From Sphingobacterium multivorum (GTDB lineage: Bacteria; Bacteroidota; Bacteroidia; Sphingobacteriales; Sphingobacteriaceae): 64,000 nt of DNA. Positions within the stretch are counted from its first letter, which is position 1. Every line of letters begins with the position of its first letter. The DNA is taken from positions 682,001-746,000 of the forward strand of contig NZ_CP154261.1 of NCBI RefSeq assembly GCF_039511225.1. The letters are read 5' to 3'. The position numbers were made by a program, and so were the translations under genes. The notes beneath the pieces are model-generated. The model was not told the DNA's origin. It searched no databases and saw nothing but the letters and a program-made list of their open reading frames with translations. Positions 21,167 to 31,537 of the stretch are shown in pieces.

Positions 21167-21195
21167 AAAAGGCTTGCATTTGCAAGCCTTTTCTA
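21164..21195. terminator. Bidirectional terminator between the FGE-like gene and carB
   Basis: A perfect inverted repeat: TAGAAAAGGCTTGCA (21164-21178) and TGCAAGCCTTTTCTA (21181-21195) separated by TT. A- and T-runs at the arm ends suit termination in both directions for the convergent genes. Confidence 0.85.
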
Positions 21196-21210
21196 TTTGA
21201 TTGATATGTC

Positions 21211-24030
21211 TTATTGTGCATTCAAAAACATTGATTTTTGATTGTACAATTCTCTGAAATAAGGATCGTGAAGATCTTTGATAAAGCGAATTGCTTCACC
21301 AGTTGATTTCATTTCTGGGCCTAATTGCTTGTCTACTTCAGGGAATTTGTTGAAAGAGAATACAGGTTCTTTAATCGCGTATCCCTGTAATTTACGTTCA
21401 ATCGTAAAGTCTTTCAACTTATTGACACCCAACATGACTTTAGTTGCGATATTGATGTAAGGAACATCATAAGCTTTAGCGATAAAAGGAACTGTACGTG
21501 ATGCACGTGGATTAGCCTCGATGACATACACATTCTCACCTTTAACAGCAAACTGAATGTTTAATAAACCTCTTACGTTCAATGCTTTTGCTAGTTTAAT
21601 AGAGTATTCTTCCATTTTGTCCTGAACAGCTTGTGATAGGCCAAATGGAGGTAATACCGCCGATGAGTCACCAGAGTGGATACCTGCAGGCTCGATGTGT
21701 TCCATCATACCAATGATGTGTACATCTTCACCATCACAGATCGAATCTGATTCAGCTTCTTCTGCACGATCCAGGAAGTGGTCAATCAGAATATGGTTTC
21801 CAGGAAGGTTTTTCAATAAGTTGACAACAGCTTTTTCTAAATCTTCATCGTTGATAACAATGCTCATGCCTTGTCCGCCCAATACGTAAGAAGGACGCAC
21901 CAATACTGGATAGCCAACTTCGTTTGCAACTTGTAATGCTTCTTCTGCTGAAGTCGCGACACCGTATCTTGGATATGGAATTTCCAATTCTTTCAATAGA
22001 TCGGAGAAACGGCCACGGTCTTCTGCCAAGTCCATATTCTCAAATGAAGTACCGATGATTTTTACGCCAAGTTGCTCTAGACGCTCAGCCATTTTAAGAG
22101 CTGTTTGTCCACCCAACTGAACGATAACACCTTCGGGTTTTTCTAATTCGATGATCTCACGTACGTGCTCCCAGAATACGGGCTCGAAGTATAATTTATC
22201 AGCCATATTGAAGTCTGTCGATACAGTCTCTGGGTTACAGTTGACCATAATCGCTTCGTAACCACATTCTTTAGCGGCTAATAAACCATGTACACAAGAG
22301 TAGTCAAACTCGATACCTTGACCGATACGGTTTGGACCAGAACCTAATACGATGATTTTCTTTCTATCTGAAGAGATGGATTCGTTCTCTTCTTCGAATG
22401 TCGAATAGTAATAAGGTGTTTGTGCCGGGAATTCTGCAGCACAAGTATCGACCATTTTGTAAACACGGTTGATCCCTAACTCCTTACGACGATCGTACAC
22501 TTGATCCTCGGTTACATTTCCTAATAACCATGCAATTTGTACATCTGAATAACCTTTTTGTTTTAGGGTCATGAAGAAGTCGCGCGGGATATTATTCAAT
22601 TGATAACGACGTAATTCTTGCTCAAGGTGTACCAACTCTTGGATCTGTACCAAGAACCATTTGTCGATACGTGTTGCCTTACGGATCGATTCCAAAGGAA
22701 CGCCTAATTCGAAAGCATCTTTGATATGGAATAAGCGGTCACCACTTGGATGTTCCAGGCTATCCATGATTTCGTCAAGGTTTCTCCATTGACGACCATC
22801 AGCACCTAACCCAGCGCGGCCTGTCTCCAAGGATTGACATGCTTTCTGTAAAGCTTCGATAAATGTACGGCCGATTGCCATAACTTCACCTACCGCTTTC
22901 ATCTGTAGACCTAATTCTTTGTTTGCTCCTTTGAATTTATCGAAGTTGAAACGAGGGATCTTAACAATCACATAGTCTAATGTTGGTTCAAAATATGCGG
23001 ATGTTGTCTTTGTGATCTGATTTTGCAATTCATCCAAGTTGTAACCGATCGCCAGTTTAGCTGCAATCTTCGCAATTGGATAACCCGTTGCTTTTGATGC
23101 TAAAGCGGAAGAGCGTGATACACGAGGATTGATTTCGATGGCGATGATCTCTTCGTTTTCTGGGTTTACAGAGAACTGAACGTTACAACCACCTGCAAAT
23201 GTACCAATTGAGCGCATCATCAGGATAGCCTGATTACGCATATCTTGATAACATTTGTCTGATAATGTCATGCCTGGTGCAACAGTGATCGAGTCTCCAG
23301 TGTGGATACCCATTGGATCAAAGTTTTCAATAGTACAGATGATGATAACATTGTCATTGGTATCGCGAAGTAATTCCAACTCAAATTCTTTCCAGCCCAA
23401 TACAGCTTGTTCAACCAAAACTTCATGTGTTGGTGATGCATGTAAACCTCTATTTAAGGCTGCGTCAAAATCTTCTTTTCTGTGAACAAATCCACCTCCT
23501 GTACCTGCAAGGGTATAAGATGGACGTATAACAAGCGGATAGCCAATCTCTTGTGCCGCTTCTTTACCTTCAAGGAATGAGTTTGCAATTTTGGATGTTG
23601 CAACGCCCACACCGATATCAACCATTAATTGACGGAATTCTTCGCGGTTTTCAGTTTTTTCAATGGCAGCAACATCAACACCGATAACTTTTACATTGTA
23701 TTTTTCCCAAAGGCCTAGGTTGGAAGCTTCGATACATAAGTTCAAAGCCGTTTGGCCACCCATGGTAGGAAGTACAGCGTCAATGTTGTGTTTTTGCAAA
23801 ATTTCTTCAATACTTTCGCAAGTTAATGGAAGTAAGTAGACATTGTCCGCAACAACTTTGTCCGTCATGATTGTTGCAGGGTTTGAGTTGATGATGGATA
23901 CTTCAATACCTTCTTCTTTCAATGAAAGGGATGCTTGAGATCCAGAATAATCAAATTCACAAGCTTGACCGATAACGATGGGACCTGATCCGATGATTAA
24001 AACCGACTTAATGGAAGTGTTTCTTGGCAT
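21211..24030 (-). CDS. carB: Carbamoyl-phosphate synthase large subunit, without the allosteric domain
   Basis: A 939-residue protein that makes carbamoyl phosphate from bicarbonate, ammonia and ATP for pyrimidine and arginine synthesis, with the CarA glutaminase. Two ATP-grasp halves are clear: [20 protein letters not shown] at the start with [18 protein letters not shown], and [19 protein letters not shown] with [17 protein letters not shown]. The E. coli enzyme has about 1073 residues and ends with an MGS-like domain that binds UMP, IMP and ornithine. This protein stops soon after the second ATP-grasp part (ending [12 protein letters not shown]), so the allosteric domain is absent, as I recall for other Bacteroidota. 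carA is not in the window. Confidence 0.93.
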   Translation of the reverse strand: MPRNTSIKSVLIIGSGPIVIGQACEFDYSGSQASLSLKEEGIEVSIINSNPATIMTDKVVADNVYLLPLTCESIEEILQKHNIDAVLPTMGGQTALNLCIEASNLGLWEKYNVKVIGVDVAAIEKTENREEFRQLMVDIGVGVATSKIANSFLEGKEAAQEIGYPLVIRPSYTLAGTGGGFVHRKEDFDAALNRGLHASPTHEVLVEQAVLGWKEFELELLRDTNDNVIIICTIENFDPMGIHTGDSITVAPGMTLSDKCYQDMRNQAILMMRSIGTFAGGCNVQFSVNPENEEIIAIEINPRVSRSSALASKATGYPIAKIAAKLAIGYNLDELQNQITKTTSAYFEPTLDYVIVKIPRFNFDKFKGANKELGLQMKAVGEVMAIGRTFIEALQKACQSLETGRAGLGADGRQWRNLDEIMDSLEHPSGDRLFHIKDAFELGVPLESIRKATRIDKWFLVQIQELVHLEQELRRYQLNNIPRDFFMTLKQKGYSDVQIAWLLGNVTEDQVYDRRKELGINRVYKMVDTCAAEFPAQTPYYYSTFEEENESISSDRKKIIVLGSGPNRIGQGIEFDYSCVHGLLAAKECGYEAIMVNCNPETVSTDFNMADKLYFEPVFWEHVREIIELEKPEGVIVQLGGQTALKMAERLEQLGVKIIGTSFENMDLAEDRGRFSDLLKELEIPYPRYGVATSAEEALQVANEVGYPVLVRPSYVLGGQGMSIVINDEDLEKAVVNLLKNLPGNHILIDHFLDRAEEAESDSICDGEDVHIIGMMEHIEPAGIHSGDSSAVLPPFGLSQAVQDKMEEYSIKLAKALNVRGLLNIQFAVKGENVYVIEANPRASRTVPFIAKAYDVPYINIATKVMLGVNKLKDFTIERKLQGYAIKEPVFSFNKFPEVDKQLGPEMKSTGEAIRFIKDLHDPYFRELYNQKSMFLNAQ

Positions 24031-24094
24031 TATATCTAGTTCAAAAAATTAAATTTCCTATTGTAAATCTGAGCAAAGACAATCAAAAATAGCT

Positions 24095-24139
24095 CATGGG
24101 GAAGGGTCATTCCGACTGCTTTGTCGGAGTGCAAAGTTA
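24095..24139 (-). promoter_or_regulatory. carB promoter and leader hairpin
   Basis: On the minus strand TAACTTTG (24139-24132) matches the -7 consensus; no good -33 was seen. The leader then contains a hairpin (on the + strand TTCCGAC-TGCTTT-GTCGGAG, about 24111-24129) that begins almost at the predicted transcript start. Confidence 0.5.
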
Positions 24140-24238
24140 CATTTTAAATTTTGAAAATTAAGTATTTATTTTAATAATATTTCAAAATTAAATGCCGTTT
24201 GTTGGAAAAGTAGTCCTGAAAAACAAAAACGAGTATAG

Positions 24239-24285
24239 AACCTTCATGATTTTAGAGCTATTGGTGCCGTGAAATCATGAAGGTT
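24239..24285 (-). terminator. Stem-loop downstream of the GH20 gene
   Basis: AACCTTCATGATTT (24239-24252) and AAATCATGAAGGTT (24272-24285) form a perfect 14-bp stem with a 19-base loop. On the minus strand a T-rich stretch follows after about 8 bases. It lies 100 bases after the GH20 stop and is its likely terminator. Confidence 0.55.
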
Positions 24286-24384
24286 GTTGTTTTCCGATAA
24301 CAGTGAGTTTTGAACTCATTGATGCTTTAATGAGAAAACACAAATTAATAAAACATGCAGGTTTAGAAAACTGTCCAGATGTGT

Positions 24385-26643
24385 TTAATAAACGATGATT
24401 TCGTCTGTAAACAAGTAACCTTTTTTAGGATTGCTGGCTTTGATCTTTATATAACGCGCCTGCTGTGCTTTGTCAAGTTTGAGTTCAAACCTTTTGAAAG
24501 TCAACTTGGACTCTTTATCGGATATATCATTTTTGATTGTTCCTACCGATCTGAAGGTACGGCCATTATCCGAAAGCAGGACTTCCATTTCTCCGGGCAT
24601 ATAAACGCCCGGGCCAATCATCTGCATAAAATTCATGGCTACCTGGTGTATTTCTTCTCTACGTTCCATATCCACGACCACATCAATCGGACTGGTGAAT
24701 CCTTGCCATTGGCCATCGTGATAGGAAAGACCACCCATGATTCCATTTGTTAAGGTAGAATCTTTTTGTGCTGGATATCCCGACCATGCTGTGTTGTACG
24801 TTACTTTTTTTCCGATAGCGCGATGAATGTCAATATCAAAGGATAGGGTTGGACCAATTTTGATAGAATCTAGAAAATAAGCCGCATTGATATGACCTGT
24901 TGAGCTGAGTTCAAATGGTGCAGTATAGGGTGTAGACTGGATTGTAGGCTCACTGCCATCAATGGTATATCGGATCTGATCTGTTTTTAGTTGCTCGGTT
25001 GTCAGCGTAATTTTATTGTTGTTTTTAGCTGCATTGTATGTTGCTGTATAAGCAACATTAAAGGAAGGACGGTAATAATTGACGTTCAGATCTTGTAAAA
25101 GCTTATAATGAGATTGCAGTCTTCGCTGAAAGTCAGTCCAGCTTTTCCCATCTTTATTGGTCCAATTGACCTCTGCTAAAGCCAGTGCACGTGGGAATAC
25201 CATATACTCAAGGTGTTCGGTGGTAGGAACATATTCTGTCCATATATTCGCTTGTGCTCCGAGAATATGCTTGGCTTTATCTCCTTGTATGGCCGCTGGA
25301 ATAGGATCATACGAATACACCTTATCCAGTGTCAGGTAACCGCCGATGGCCTCAGGCTGTGTCCGGGGGTCTGTCTGATAAGAATCAAAATAAAGGTGTG
25401 AACCTGGAGTCATGATGACATCGTGACCTGCATTTGCGGCCTTTATGCCGCCATCTTCACCGCGCCAGCTCATGACGGTAGCTCCTTCGGTAAGTCCCCC
25501 TTGGAGGATTTCGTCCCAACCGATCAGTTTTCTACCCTTAGATTGCAGGTATTGATCCATTTGTCTGATGGCATAGCTCTGCAGTTCGTCGACAGATTTC
25601 AGTCCTTCTTTCTGCATGAGTGCCTGATCTTTTGGACAGGTTTCCCAATGCTTTTTCTCAGCTTCGTCACCGCCGATATGAATGTACTGGGAAGGGAATA
25701 TTGTGAGGACTTCATCCAATACATTTTTTAGAAATTCAAAGGTTTTTTCATTGCCGATGCAGAATTCTCCCTGACTATAGGGCTTTCCGGAACAGGAGAG
25801 TTCGGGATACACGGCCAATACTTCTTCCGAATGTCCGGGCATTTCTATTTCGGGAATAACATTGATTCCTTTGCGGGCTGCATAATCGACCAATTCGCGG
25901 GCTTCCTCCTGTGTGTAGAATCCACCGCTGGCATTTGGCGTACCTTTTTCTACATACTGACGACCATTGTTCCACCAATCTTTCCAGCTGGTATGTGTTC
26001 GCCAGGCCGCTTTTTGTGTTAACTCTGGGTACTTTTTAATCTCCAGTCGCCACCCGGCTCCGTCGGTTAAATGCCAATGAAAGTTATTGAATTTATAGAT
26101 GGCCATGATGTCGATATACTTTTTTACAAAGGATAGTGGCATAAAATGACGCGATACATCCAGGTGTAAGCCACGATAGGCAAAGCGAGGCTCATCGACT
26201 ATTGTCGCATAGGCTACTTTACTTGGATCGGCTTGTAGATAGCCTAATTGAACCAGCGTGTAAATCCCATTGATCACCTGAGGTACATTCCAAGCCCTGA
26301 GTAGCAGGCCTTTTTCATCGATTTGAATGGAATAGGCGTTCTTACTTAGATTATCTGCATCGACAGCTTTAATAATGCGAAAGCCTTCTTTAGGACCTTT
26401 TTTATTTTTCTTGAGTACTTCGACAGCGAGGCTTTTGATGGCGGGGTGTTCAGTAAGTAACTGTGTCGCCTCCTGAAATTCATCTGAAACAATAACCTGA
26501 AGATGTGCAGGGATAGCGTATGTTCCAGTAGCCAAGGTGATTTTCGAAGGTTTGGGTATAATGTCAAAGTTGGTTTGGGCTTGTGCTGTAAAAATGGTTG
26601 CACCCCCAAGTAACAACATGGATAAAGATCGGCTCAGTCGCAT
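24385..26643 (-). CDS. Secreted beta-N-acetylhexosaminidase, GH20
   Basis: A 752-residue protein with a signal peptide (hydrophobic about 7-22, ending AQAQ). Order of parts: GH20 N-terminal domain (about 25-145, IIPKPSKI start), GH20 barrel (about 148-490) with FHWHLTDGAGWRLEI and the catalytic pair Asp326-Glu327 in HIGGDEAEKKHW, a chitobiase-like C-terminal Ig-type domain (IRYTIDGSEPT), and a discoidin (F5/8 type C) domain to the end. It removes terminal GlcNAc or GalNAc residues from glycans in the periplasm or at the surface. The divergent neighbour lipA is unrelated. Confidence 0.93.
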   Translation of the reverse strand: MRLSRSLSMLLLGGATIFTAQAQTNFDIIPKPSKITLATGTYAIPAHLQVIVSDEFQEATQLLTEHPAIKSLAVEVLKKNKKGPKEGFRIIKAVDADNLSKNAYSIQIDEKGLLLRAWNVPQVINGIYTLVQLGYLQADPSKVAYATIVDEPRFAYRGLHLDVSRHFMPLSFVKKYIDIMAIYKFNNFHWHLTDGAGWRLEIKKYPELTQKAAWRTHTSWKDWWNNGRQYVEKGTPNASGGFYTQEEARELVDYAARKGINVIPEIEMPGHSEEVLAVYPELSCSGKPYSQGEFCIGNEKTFEFLKNVLDEVLTIFPSQYIHIGGDEAEKKHWETCPKDQALMQKEGLKSVDELQSYAIRQMDQYLQSKGRKLIGWDEILQGGLTEGATVMSWRGEDGGIKAANAGHDVIMTPGSHLYFDSYQTDPRTQPEAIGGYLTLDKVYSYDPIPAAIQGDKAKHILGAQANIWTEYVPTTEHLEYMVFPRALALAEVNWTNKDGKSWTDFQRRLQSHYKLLQDLNVNYYRPSFNVAYTATYNAAKNNNKITLTTEQLKTDQIRYTIDGSEPTIQSTPYTAPFELSSTGHINAAYFLDSIKIGPTLSFDIDIHRAIGKKVTYNTAWSGYPAQKDSTLTNGIMGGLSYHDGQWQGFTSPIDVVVDMERREEIHQVAMNFMQMIGPGVYMPGEMEVLLSDNGRTFRSVGTIKNDISDKESKLTFKRFELKLDKAQQARYIKIKASNPKKGYLFTDEIIVY

Positions 26644-26780
26644 AGTTTTGTTATTAGATTAATGATAATCAACACAAATATCCTAATTTTTGTTTCATAA
26701 TTCTATTATTGACGGCAATCGCTCATTTTTTATGATATAAAACCAACAAATTGACGGTTAGAAATTACATTTTTAATCCT

Positions 26781-26788
26781 TAACTTTG
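26781..26788 (+). promoter_or_regulatory. lipA -7 promoter element
   Basis: TAACTTTG at 26781-26788 is a perfect -7 element. The ATG at 26793 is only 4 bases later, so the transcript would start at or next to the start codon. A -33 element is weak. Confidence 0.5.
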
Positions 26789-26792
26789 TTGT

Positions 26793-27674
26793 ATGATTGA
26801 ACTTCCAGTTATTCCGGCAACTCCTGCACAACGCAAGCCTGATTGGTTGCGTGTCAAATTGCCTGTTGGTAAAGAGTATAGACATGTCAGAAGTCTTGTA
26901 GACGAGCATAAATTACATACAATTTGTGAGAGTGGAAATTGCCCGAATATGGGCGAATGTTGGGGGGCTGGAACGGCAACCTTCATGATTTTGGGAAATA
27001 TCTGTACACGTTCTTGTTCATTTTGTGCGGTAGCAACAGGTCGTCCTTTGGCGGTGGATCTGGATGAACCTAATCGTGTTGCCAATTCTGTCAAGTTAAT
27101 GCAGGTAAAACACTGTGTGATCACTTCGGTGGATCGTGATGACCTAAAAGATGGTGGTTCGATAATATGGGCGGAGACAATAAATGCCATTCGTCGGGAA
27201 AGCCTAGAAACAACCTTAGAAACACTTTTGCCAGATTTTAAAGGACAATGGGATAATTTGGACCGCGTGATCGCAGTACGTCCCGAGGTTGTTTCGCACA
27301 ACCTTGAAACTGTACGTCGTTTGACAAGAGAAGTTCGCGTTCAAGCTAAATATGATCGTTCACTTGAGTGTCTGCGTCGGATTTCTGAAGCTGGACTCCG
27401 TACAAAATCAGGAATTATGCTTGGTTTAGGTGAAACAGAGGAAGATGTTATCGAGGCAATGCAAGATTTATATAACGTTGGGGTACATATTTTGACACTG
27501 GGGCAATATTTACAGCCTACCAAAGCTCACCATCCTGTAATCGAGTGGATTACGCCTGCACAATTTGAGAAATATCAGAAAATTGGTTTGGAAATGGGAT
27601 TCAAGTATGTGGAGTCTGGACCGCTGGTTCGTTCTTCTTACCATGCAGAGAAACATTTATTTGATATGCAATAG
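26793..27674 (+). CDS. lipA: Lipoyl synthase
   Basis: A 293-residue radical SAM enzyme that inserts two sulfurs into octanoyl groups on lipoyl domains. The auxiliary 4Fe-4S cysteines are in [12 protein letters not shown] (Cys45, Cys50, Cys56) and the radical SAM cluster cysteines in CTRSCSFC (Cys71, Cys75, Cys78). The C-terminal SSYHAEKH carries the serine that ligates the auxiliary cluster. Length is normal. It stands alone; lipB is not in the window. Confidence 0.96.
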   Translation: MIELPVIPATPAQRKPDWLRVKLPVGKEYRHVRSLVDEHKLHTICESGNCPNMGECWGAGTATFMILGNICTRSCSFCAVATGRPLAVDLDEPNRVANSVKLMQVKHCVITSVDRDDLKDGGSIIWAETINAIRRESLETTLETLLPDFKGQWDNLDRVIAVRPEVVSHNLETVRRLTREVRVQAKYDRSLECLRRISEAGLRTKSGIMLGLGETEEDVIEAMQDLYNVGVHILTLGQYLQPTKAHHPVIEWITPAQFEKYQKIGLEMGFKYVESGPLVRSSYHAEKHLFDMQ

Positions 27675-27720
27675 AAAACATTTCTAAGTTTTTTAACAAA
27701 GAATATTTTTCGCAAGATAT

Positions 27721-27762
27721 AAAAAGAAGCCTGGGTGATTTTTTTGCTCAGGCTTCTTTTTT
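27721..27762. terminator. lipA terminator
   Basis: AAAAAGAAGCCTG (27721-27733) pairs with CAGGCTTCTTTTT (27749-27761); A- and T-runs are at the ends, so it can also act on the opposite strand. It begins about 47 bases after the lipA stop. Confidence 0.8.
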
Positions 27763-27935
27763 CTATTTTTTTTTTATGAAACGGTTTGCCTCTAGGGGTT
27801 GAAAAACTTATTACTCTTGTTCATCATCGATAATCTGCTAAAATAGCGGGATTTCAATTGGAAGAGATTGGTCTATGGGCACAACAATAGACGAGCACTA
27901 GAAAACGTAATTGTTTCTTTCTGACGGTTCGAGTC

Positions 27936-30596
27936 TTAAAGGTTGAAAACTGTACGAAGTAAAATTGTTCTCCCGCGAAGTTCAAATTCATTTTGTGAAA
28001 TCATATTGGCCGTCATCAGGTAGGTGCGATAGTTTTTGATATTGGCCAAATTATTCATTTCCAATTCGATATCCATTTTCCACTTGTTGATCTTATAGCG
28101 CGTAAAAAAGTCTATGAAGGTGTAACTTGCATTCTTCATGTTTGTTTGAAAGGTGGCCAGGTTGCGCAGGTTTAGCCGCATAAAGCCATTTTTAAAGGGA
28201 CTGGCCGGAAAGCCTATGTTATGCATCATGGTGGTAGTTTTGTTTTGGATCGCATTGTCAAGGCCCTGTTGTTTGCTCCTGTTCCAATTGAATAGTCCTG
28301 AATAGGAAATATTATAAGATTTAAATACCTTAGCTTCAATACTGGGCTGAAATAGATAGCTCATACTTCGAGTAGGCACTAGCGCATTGTTTAACAATTG
28401 ATTGTATTTGAAGTAAGAAATGCTTCCTTTTAGTTTGAGGGTACTTGCCAAAGGGAAGATGTATTTATCAAATCCGATCTGAGATGACCATCGATCTTGC
28501 AGGTTATCCATATTGACCAATATATTTTCGGTGATGTTATTTTTTATAACGGACGATAACATCGTGTTGGAAAGCGATCTTGTATAGCTAATACCAGCAT
28601 TTGCAAATAATACTTTTAGGGTGCGGGCCAAAGTATAATTGAGATTAAACGTATGTTTTTTGGATTCATTTAGCGCGGCATTATTTTGGCTAAGCATTCT
28701 ATAGTTCCGTAATACGGCACCACGGTATATATCTTCAATATTGCCTACATCCTGCGCAAATTGATAGTTAAATTGAAGATAGTCTTCTTGTGAAATCTGC
28801 CATCTTGCTTTTAAATTAGGATTGATCAGCATGGAATTTTTGGACGTGGCCAGTTGATGGCTGACATCTTCATAATGCGTAAACAAATAGGTGATCGGGA
28901 TCTCGAGCTGGGTTTCAAATCGATTTGTTTTCCAGGAATATTGCGGTGTAATAAACGCTTGGGATCTGCTCCAATACAGATTATTACGGGTATTATCGCC
29001 CAATGTTCGAACACGTTGCTCATTATCTACTATGGTAAGGAGTGAGGTGAAATGTTGACGATCTGTATTGAAGCCAATTTGATAGTATTGTTTGATTCTG
29101 CCTTTATTGAAGCGATAACCTATACTGATCTCCGTAAAAAAGGAAGGAACTTCGATTTGCTGGCGGCTGCTTTTATAGGGAATGCTATCGTTGAGTATTT
29201 CTGGAAAAACACCGGGATAGATCTGTAACGTCTGCGGTTTAGTGCCATAATTTAAAGACCAGTTGATTGCAATAATGTCATTGTTTTTAAGTTGGGGTAT
29301 ATAGCTGAACAAGTTGCTGAATCCCTTGATGTGGTGTTTTTGGAACTGCTCGATCTGCCCTGAGGAGTTTGCCAGCAATGCTGTAATATCTTTTTTTTCA
29401 TATTCAAATGATAAAGTATTGTTCGCATATTTCTTTTCCGTATTGGTAGATGCCGAAAGTCTGGCTGCGCCAAGCCACCGCGCTGTTTTCATGTGATTTT
29501 GCTCATTAAAATAAACGTCGCCATCATCGAGCAGGTATTGCGTGTTTGAGGCATTATTTTGCCGATCGTTGTCGTATAAGACCTGAAGATTGGATTTTAG
29601 CTGCCAGAGATTCTTGAGGTTGTATAGGTTATTGGTGTTCAGTGAACCGGTATTGTTGAAGTAATAATTGTTTTTAGGAATATTTGGACTGCCTGTTGTG
29701 CTCGTCGCCAGGAGATTGTTGATAGTCGAGCTGCCGAACTTGGCCAGTAAAGAGGATTGATTGGCCCCAATGATATCTCCGGAAAGATCATGACCTGTAT
29801 TATTCCCGCTGAGAACATTCAGCATCTTTACTTTCTTGTTGAATAGGATGGAATTCAATTCAGGATCATAGAGATTGGGAGTGCCGACGCCAATTTTGGC
29901 CTGTCCAGTGAGCTTCAGCTTGGCTTCCTCTTTGATAACGAGATTGATGGCGACGTCGTCTGTAAATCTTTTATTTTTAAGGACCTTATAATGTTCGTGA
30001 TTGTCGAGCACCTGAATGTCCTTTACCATTTTATGCGGGATTGTCCGTGTACCTACACCATAGCGATTTTCCAACAGATCGTCACCGTCAATGTAAAGTT
30101 TAGAAACGGTTTTATCCTGGTATTTTATAAGCCCCGATTCGGTAACTTCCATGCCCGGAAGGCGTTTGATTACGTCGCCTATATTGCGATCCTCCTCTTT
30201 GGCAAAAGATCCGACGTCGTAGGAAATCGTATCATTTGAACGGCTCACTTTAGGTTTGCTCTTTACAATGACGTCTTGTAGCAGATTGGTTTTTGGAACG
30301 AGTGCGATCCGAAGATTGGATGTCTGTGTGCCAAGTTTGAGTTCAAATTTTTCGTAAGTAAGGTGATTGATCTGCAGGTAAAGGCTCGCATATTCCTTTG
30401 TCAATGTGATTGTGAAACGCCCATCTTTATCTGTCGGCTTGAAAGCGATGATTTTACCGTCTGAAAGGATGTTGACACTGGCAAAGGGTACAGGATGCTG
30501 TGTCTTATCCACTTGGACCGTTCCACTAATCGTTTGCTGGGCAAAGGTTATTTGCCCAAGCAAAACGACTATAAATAAACATAGAAATACTTTCAT
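27936..30596 (-). CDS. Outer membrane beta-barrel protein with carboxypeptidase-like regulatory domain
   Basis: An 886-residue protein with a signal peptide (MKVFLCLFIVVLLGQITFAQ). Residues about 22-110 are a carboxypeptidase-regulatory-like beta-sandwich (ISGTVQV, PFASVNIL). A plug-like part follows (GDVIKRLPGMEVTESGLIKYQDKTVSKLYIDGDDLL), then a long alternating region typical of a beta-barrel, to the terminal LRTVFNL. It resembles TonB-dependent receptors but is of the OM beta-barrel family that often accompanies GLPGLI proteins. Its ATG overlaps the stop of the preceding GLPGLI gene (TAATG), which indicates translational coupling. Substrate is unknown. Confidence 0.85.
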   Translation of the reverse strand: MKVFLCLFIVVLLGQITFAQQTISGTVQVDKTQHPVPFASVNILSDGKIIAFKPTDKDGRFTITLTKEYASLYLQINHLTYEKFELKLGTQTSNLRIALVPKTNLLQDVIVKSKPKVSRSNDTISYDVGSFAKEEDRNIGDVIKRLPGMEVTESGLIKYQDKTVSKLYIDGDDLLENRYGVGTRTIPHKMVKDIQVLDNHEHYKVLKNKRFTDDVAINLVIKEEAKLKLTGQAKIGVGTPNLYDPELNSILFNKKVKMLNVLSGNNTGHDLSGDIIGANQSSLLAKFGSSTINNLLATSTTGSPNIPKNNYYFNNTGSLNTNNLYNLKNLWQLKSNLQVLYDNDRQNNASNTQYLLDDGDVYFNEQNHMKTARWLGAARLSASTNTEKKYANNTLSFEYEKKDITALLANSSGQIEQFQKHHIKGFSNLFSYIPQLKNNDIIAINWSLNYGTKPQTLQIYPGVFPEILNDSIPYKSSRQQIEVPSFFTEISIGYRFNKGRIKQYYQIGFNTDRQHFTSLLTIVDNEQRVRTLGDNTRNNLYWSRSQAFITPQYSWKTNRFETQLEIPITYLFTHYEDVSHQLATSKNSMLINPNLKARWQISQEDYLQFNYQFAQDVGNIEDIYRGAVLRNYRMLSQNNAALNESKKHTFNLNYTLARTLKVLFANAGISYTRSLSNTMLSSVIKNNITENILVNMDNLQDRWSSQIGFDKYIFPLASTLKLKGSISYFKYNQLLNNALVPTRSMSYLFQPSIEAKVFKSYNISYSGLFNWNRSKQQGLDNAIQNKTTTMMHNIGFPASPFKNGFMRLNLRNLATFQTNMKNASYTFIDFFTRYKINKWKMDIELEMNNLANIKNYRTYLMTANMISQNEFELRGRTILLRTVFNL

Positions 30597-31498
30597 TAAG
30601 GCGTCAGCTCTATGGGATTATTGGTAACCTTCGAAGGTTTGTATTTATCGTCTCTTGAAATATTGAAACTTTTTATTTTGGATGGATCCAAAGCACCAAT
30701 AGGGGAGCTTCCACCTGAATTACCGGATCGAACGGCAACGATGTTTCCGTTTGAGCCTACATTGATGGCTCTATTCTTTCCGGATTGCGCTTGCATGTAG
30801 GCTTGAGGATTGGCCTTAAAGGCTTCCTGAATTTTCTTTACTTCATCTGCCGTACTTGCGATGGTATTTTGTGGCAGTTCGACAAATGTTTTTCCATCTT
30901 CAATTTTATCGAATCCGGCGTAAGCGAAAATCACTTCATTTTTTGTGTCCCGTGCGTCAAGGATAAGTCCGGGTAGACCATGAAGTTTCCAGGGACCATA
31001 GGAAAATGGAAGTTCGGTTGTAAACCAGGCGATATAGGTGCGGCCTTTGAATGTTGCCTTCGCATTTTGGCAATTGTAACCACCGATTTCTTTACGATCT
31101 CCCAAGATTTCCCAATCCTGTGTGGGATATGGTGAAGTAATGGAGAAATGGTCACTAGCAACGGATATTACCTCAGTTATTTTATTTTGATCGGGGTTGA
31201 TTAGATAAGATGATGATGAGGGCGAGGAGCGCGTAGTAAGGGTTAGATTGCCGGAAAATGCGGGATCTTCCATCTGTTTTTTGACCTCTTCCTGCATGCG
31301 TTTGGATGAATATGACGTATAGTAGCTGGCCTGCTGATTCAGGTAAACCACTGTTTCATCGCGTAAAAATTGGTCCCGTTGGGTACTGTCATTGACATGT
31401 TTGAATTCGTAATGTACTTTAGCGATGGCAGGAGTACGCTCTTGTGCAAATAATAGCTGCGTGGCCACAGACAGTAAGATTGATAATGAATATTTCAT
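30596..31498 (-). CDS. GLPGLI family protein
   Basis: A 300-residue secreted protein (signal MKYSLSILLSVATQLLFAQ). It has the family-defining HGLPGLILDARD motif at about residues 183-194, preceded by the YIAWFTTELPFSYGPWKL segment that is conserved in the family. The family is found in Bacteroidota and has no known biochemical role; it commonly lies beside an OM beta-barrel gene, as it does here with a 1-base overlap. An array of CGTA/TACG half-sites lies just upstream and is a candidate operator. Confidence 0.88.
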   Translation of the reverse strand: MKYSLSILLSVATQLLFAQERTPAIAKVHYEFKHVNDSTQRDQFLRDETVVYLNQQASYYTSYSSKRMQEEVKKQMEDPAFSGNLTLTTRSSPSSSSYLINPDQNKITEVISVASDHFSITSPYPTQDWEILGDRKEIGGYNCQNAKATFKGRTYIAWFTTELPFSYGPWKLHGLPGLILDARDTKNEVIFAYAGFDKIEDGKTFVELPQNTIASTADEVKKIQEAFKANPQAYMQAQSGKNRAINVGSNGNIVAVRSGNSGGSSPIGALDPSKIKSFNISRDDKYKPSKVTNNPIELTP

Positions 31499-31513
31499 AA
31501 ATATATGTTTATA

Positions 31514-31537
31514 TCGTAAATATACGAAATATTCGTA
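31514..31537 (-). promoter_or_regulatory. Overlapping palindromes upstream of the GLPGLI operon
   Basis: TCGTA-N4-TACGA (31514-31527) and TACGAA-ATA-TTCGTA (31523-31537) share a half-site and lie 16-39 bases before the GLPGLI start. A near -7 sequence TATATTTA on the minus strand lies in the same place, so a bound repressor would cover the promoter. Confidence 0.5.

Noticed and set aside
21164..21210. carB truncated by a frameshift
   Set aside because: A perfect terminator follows 15 bases after the stop and no remnant of an MGS-like domain is seen downstream, so the short form looks native.
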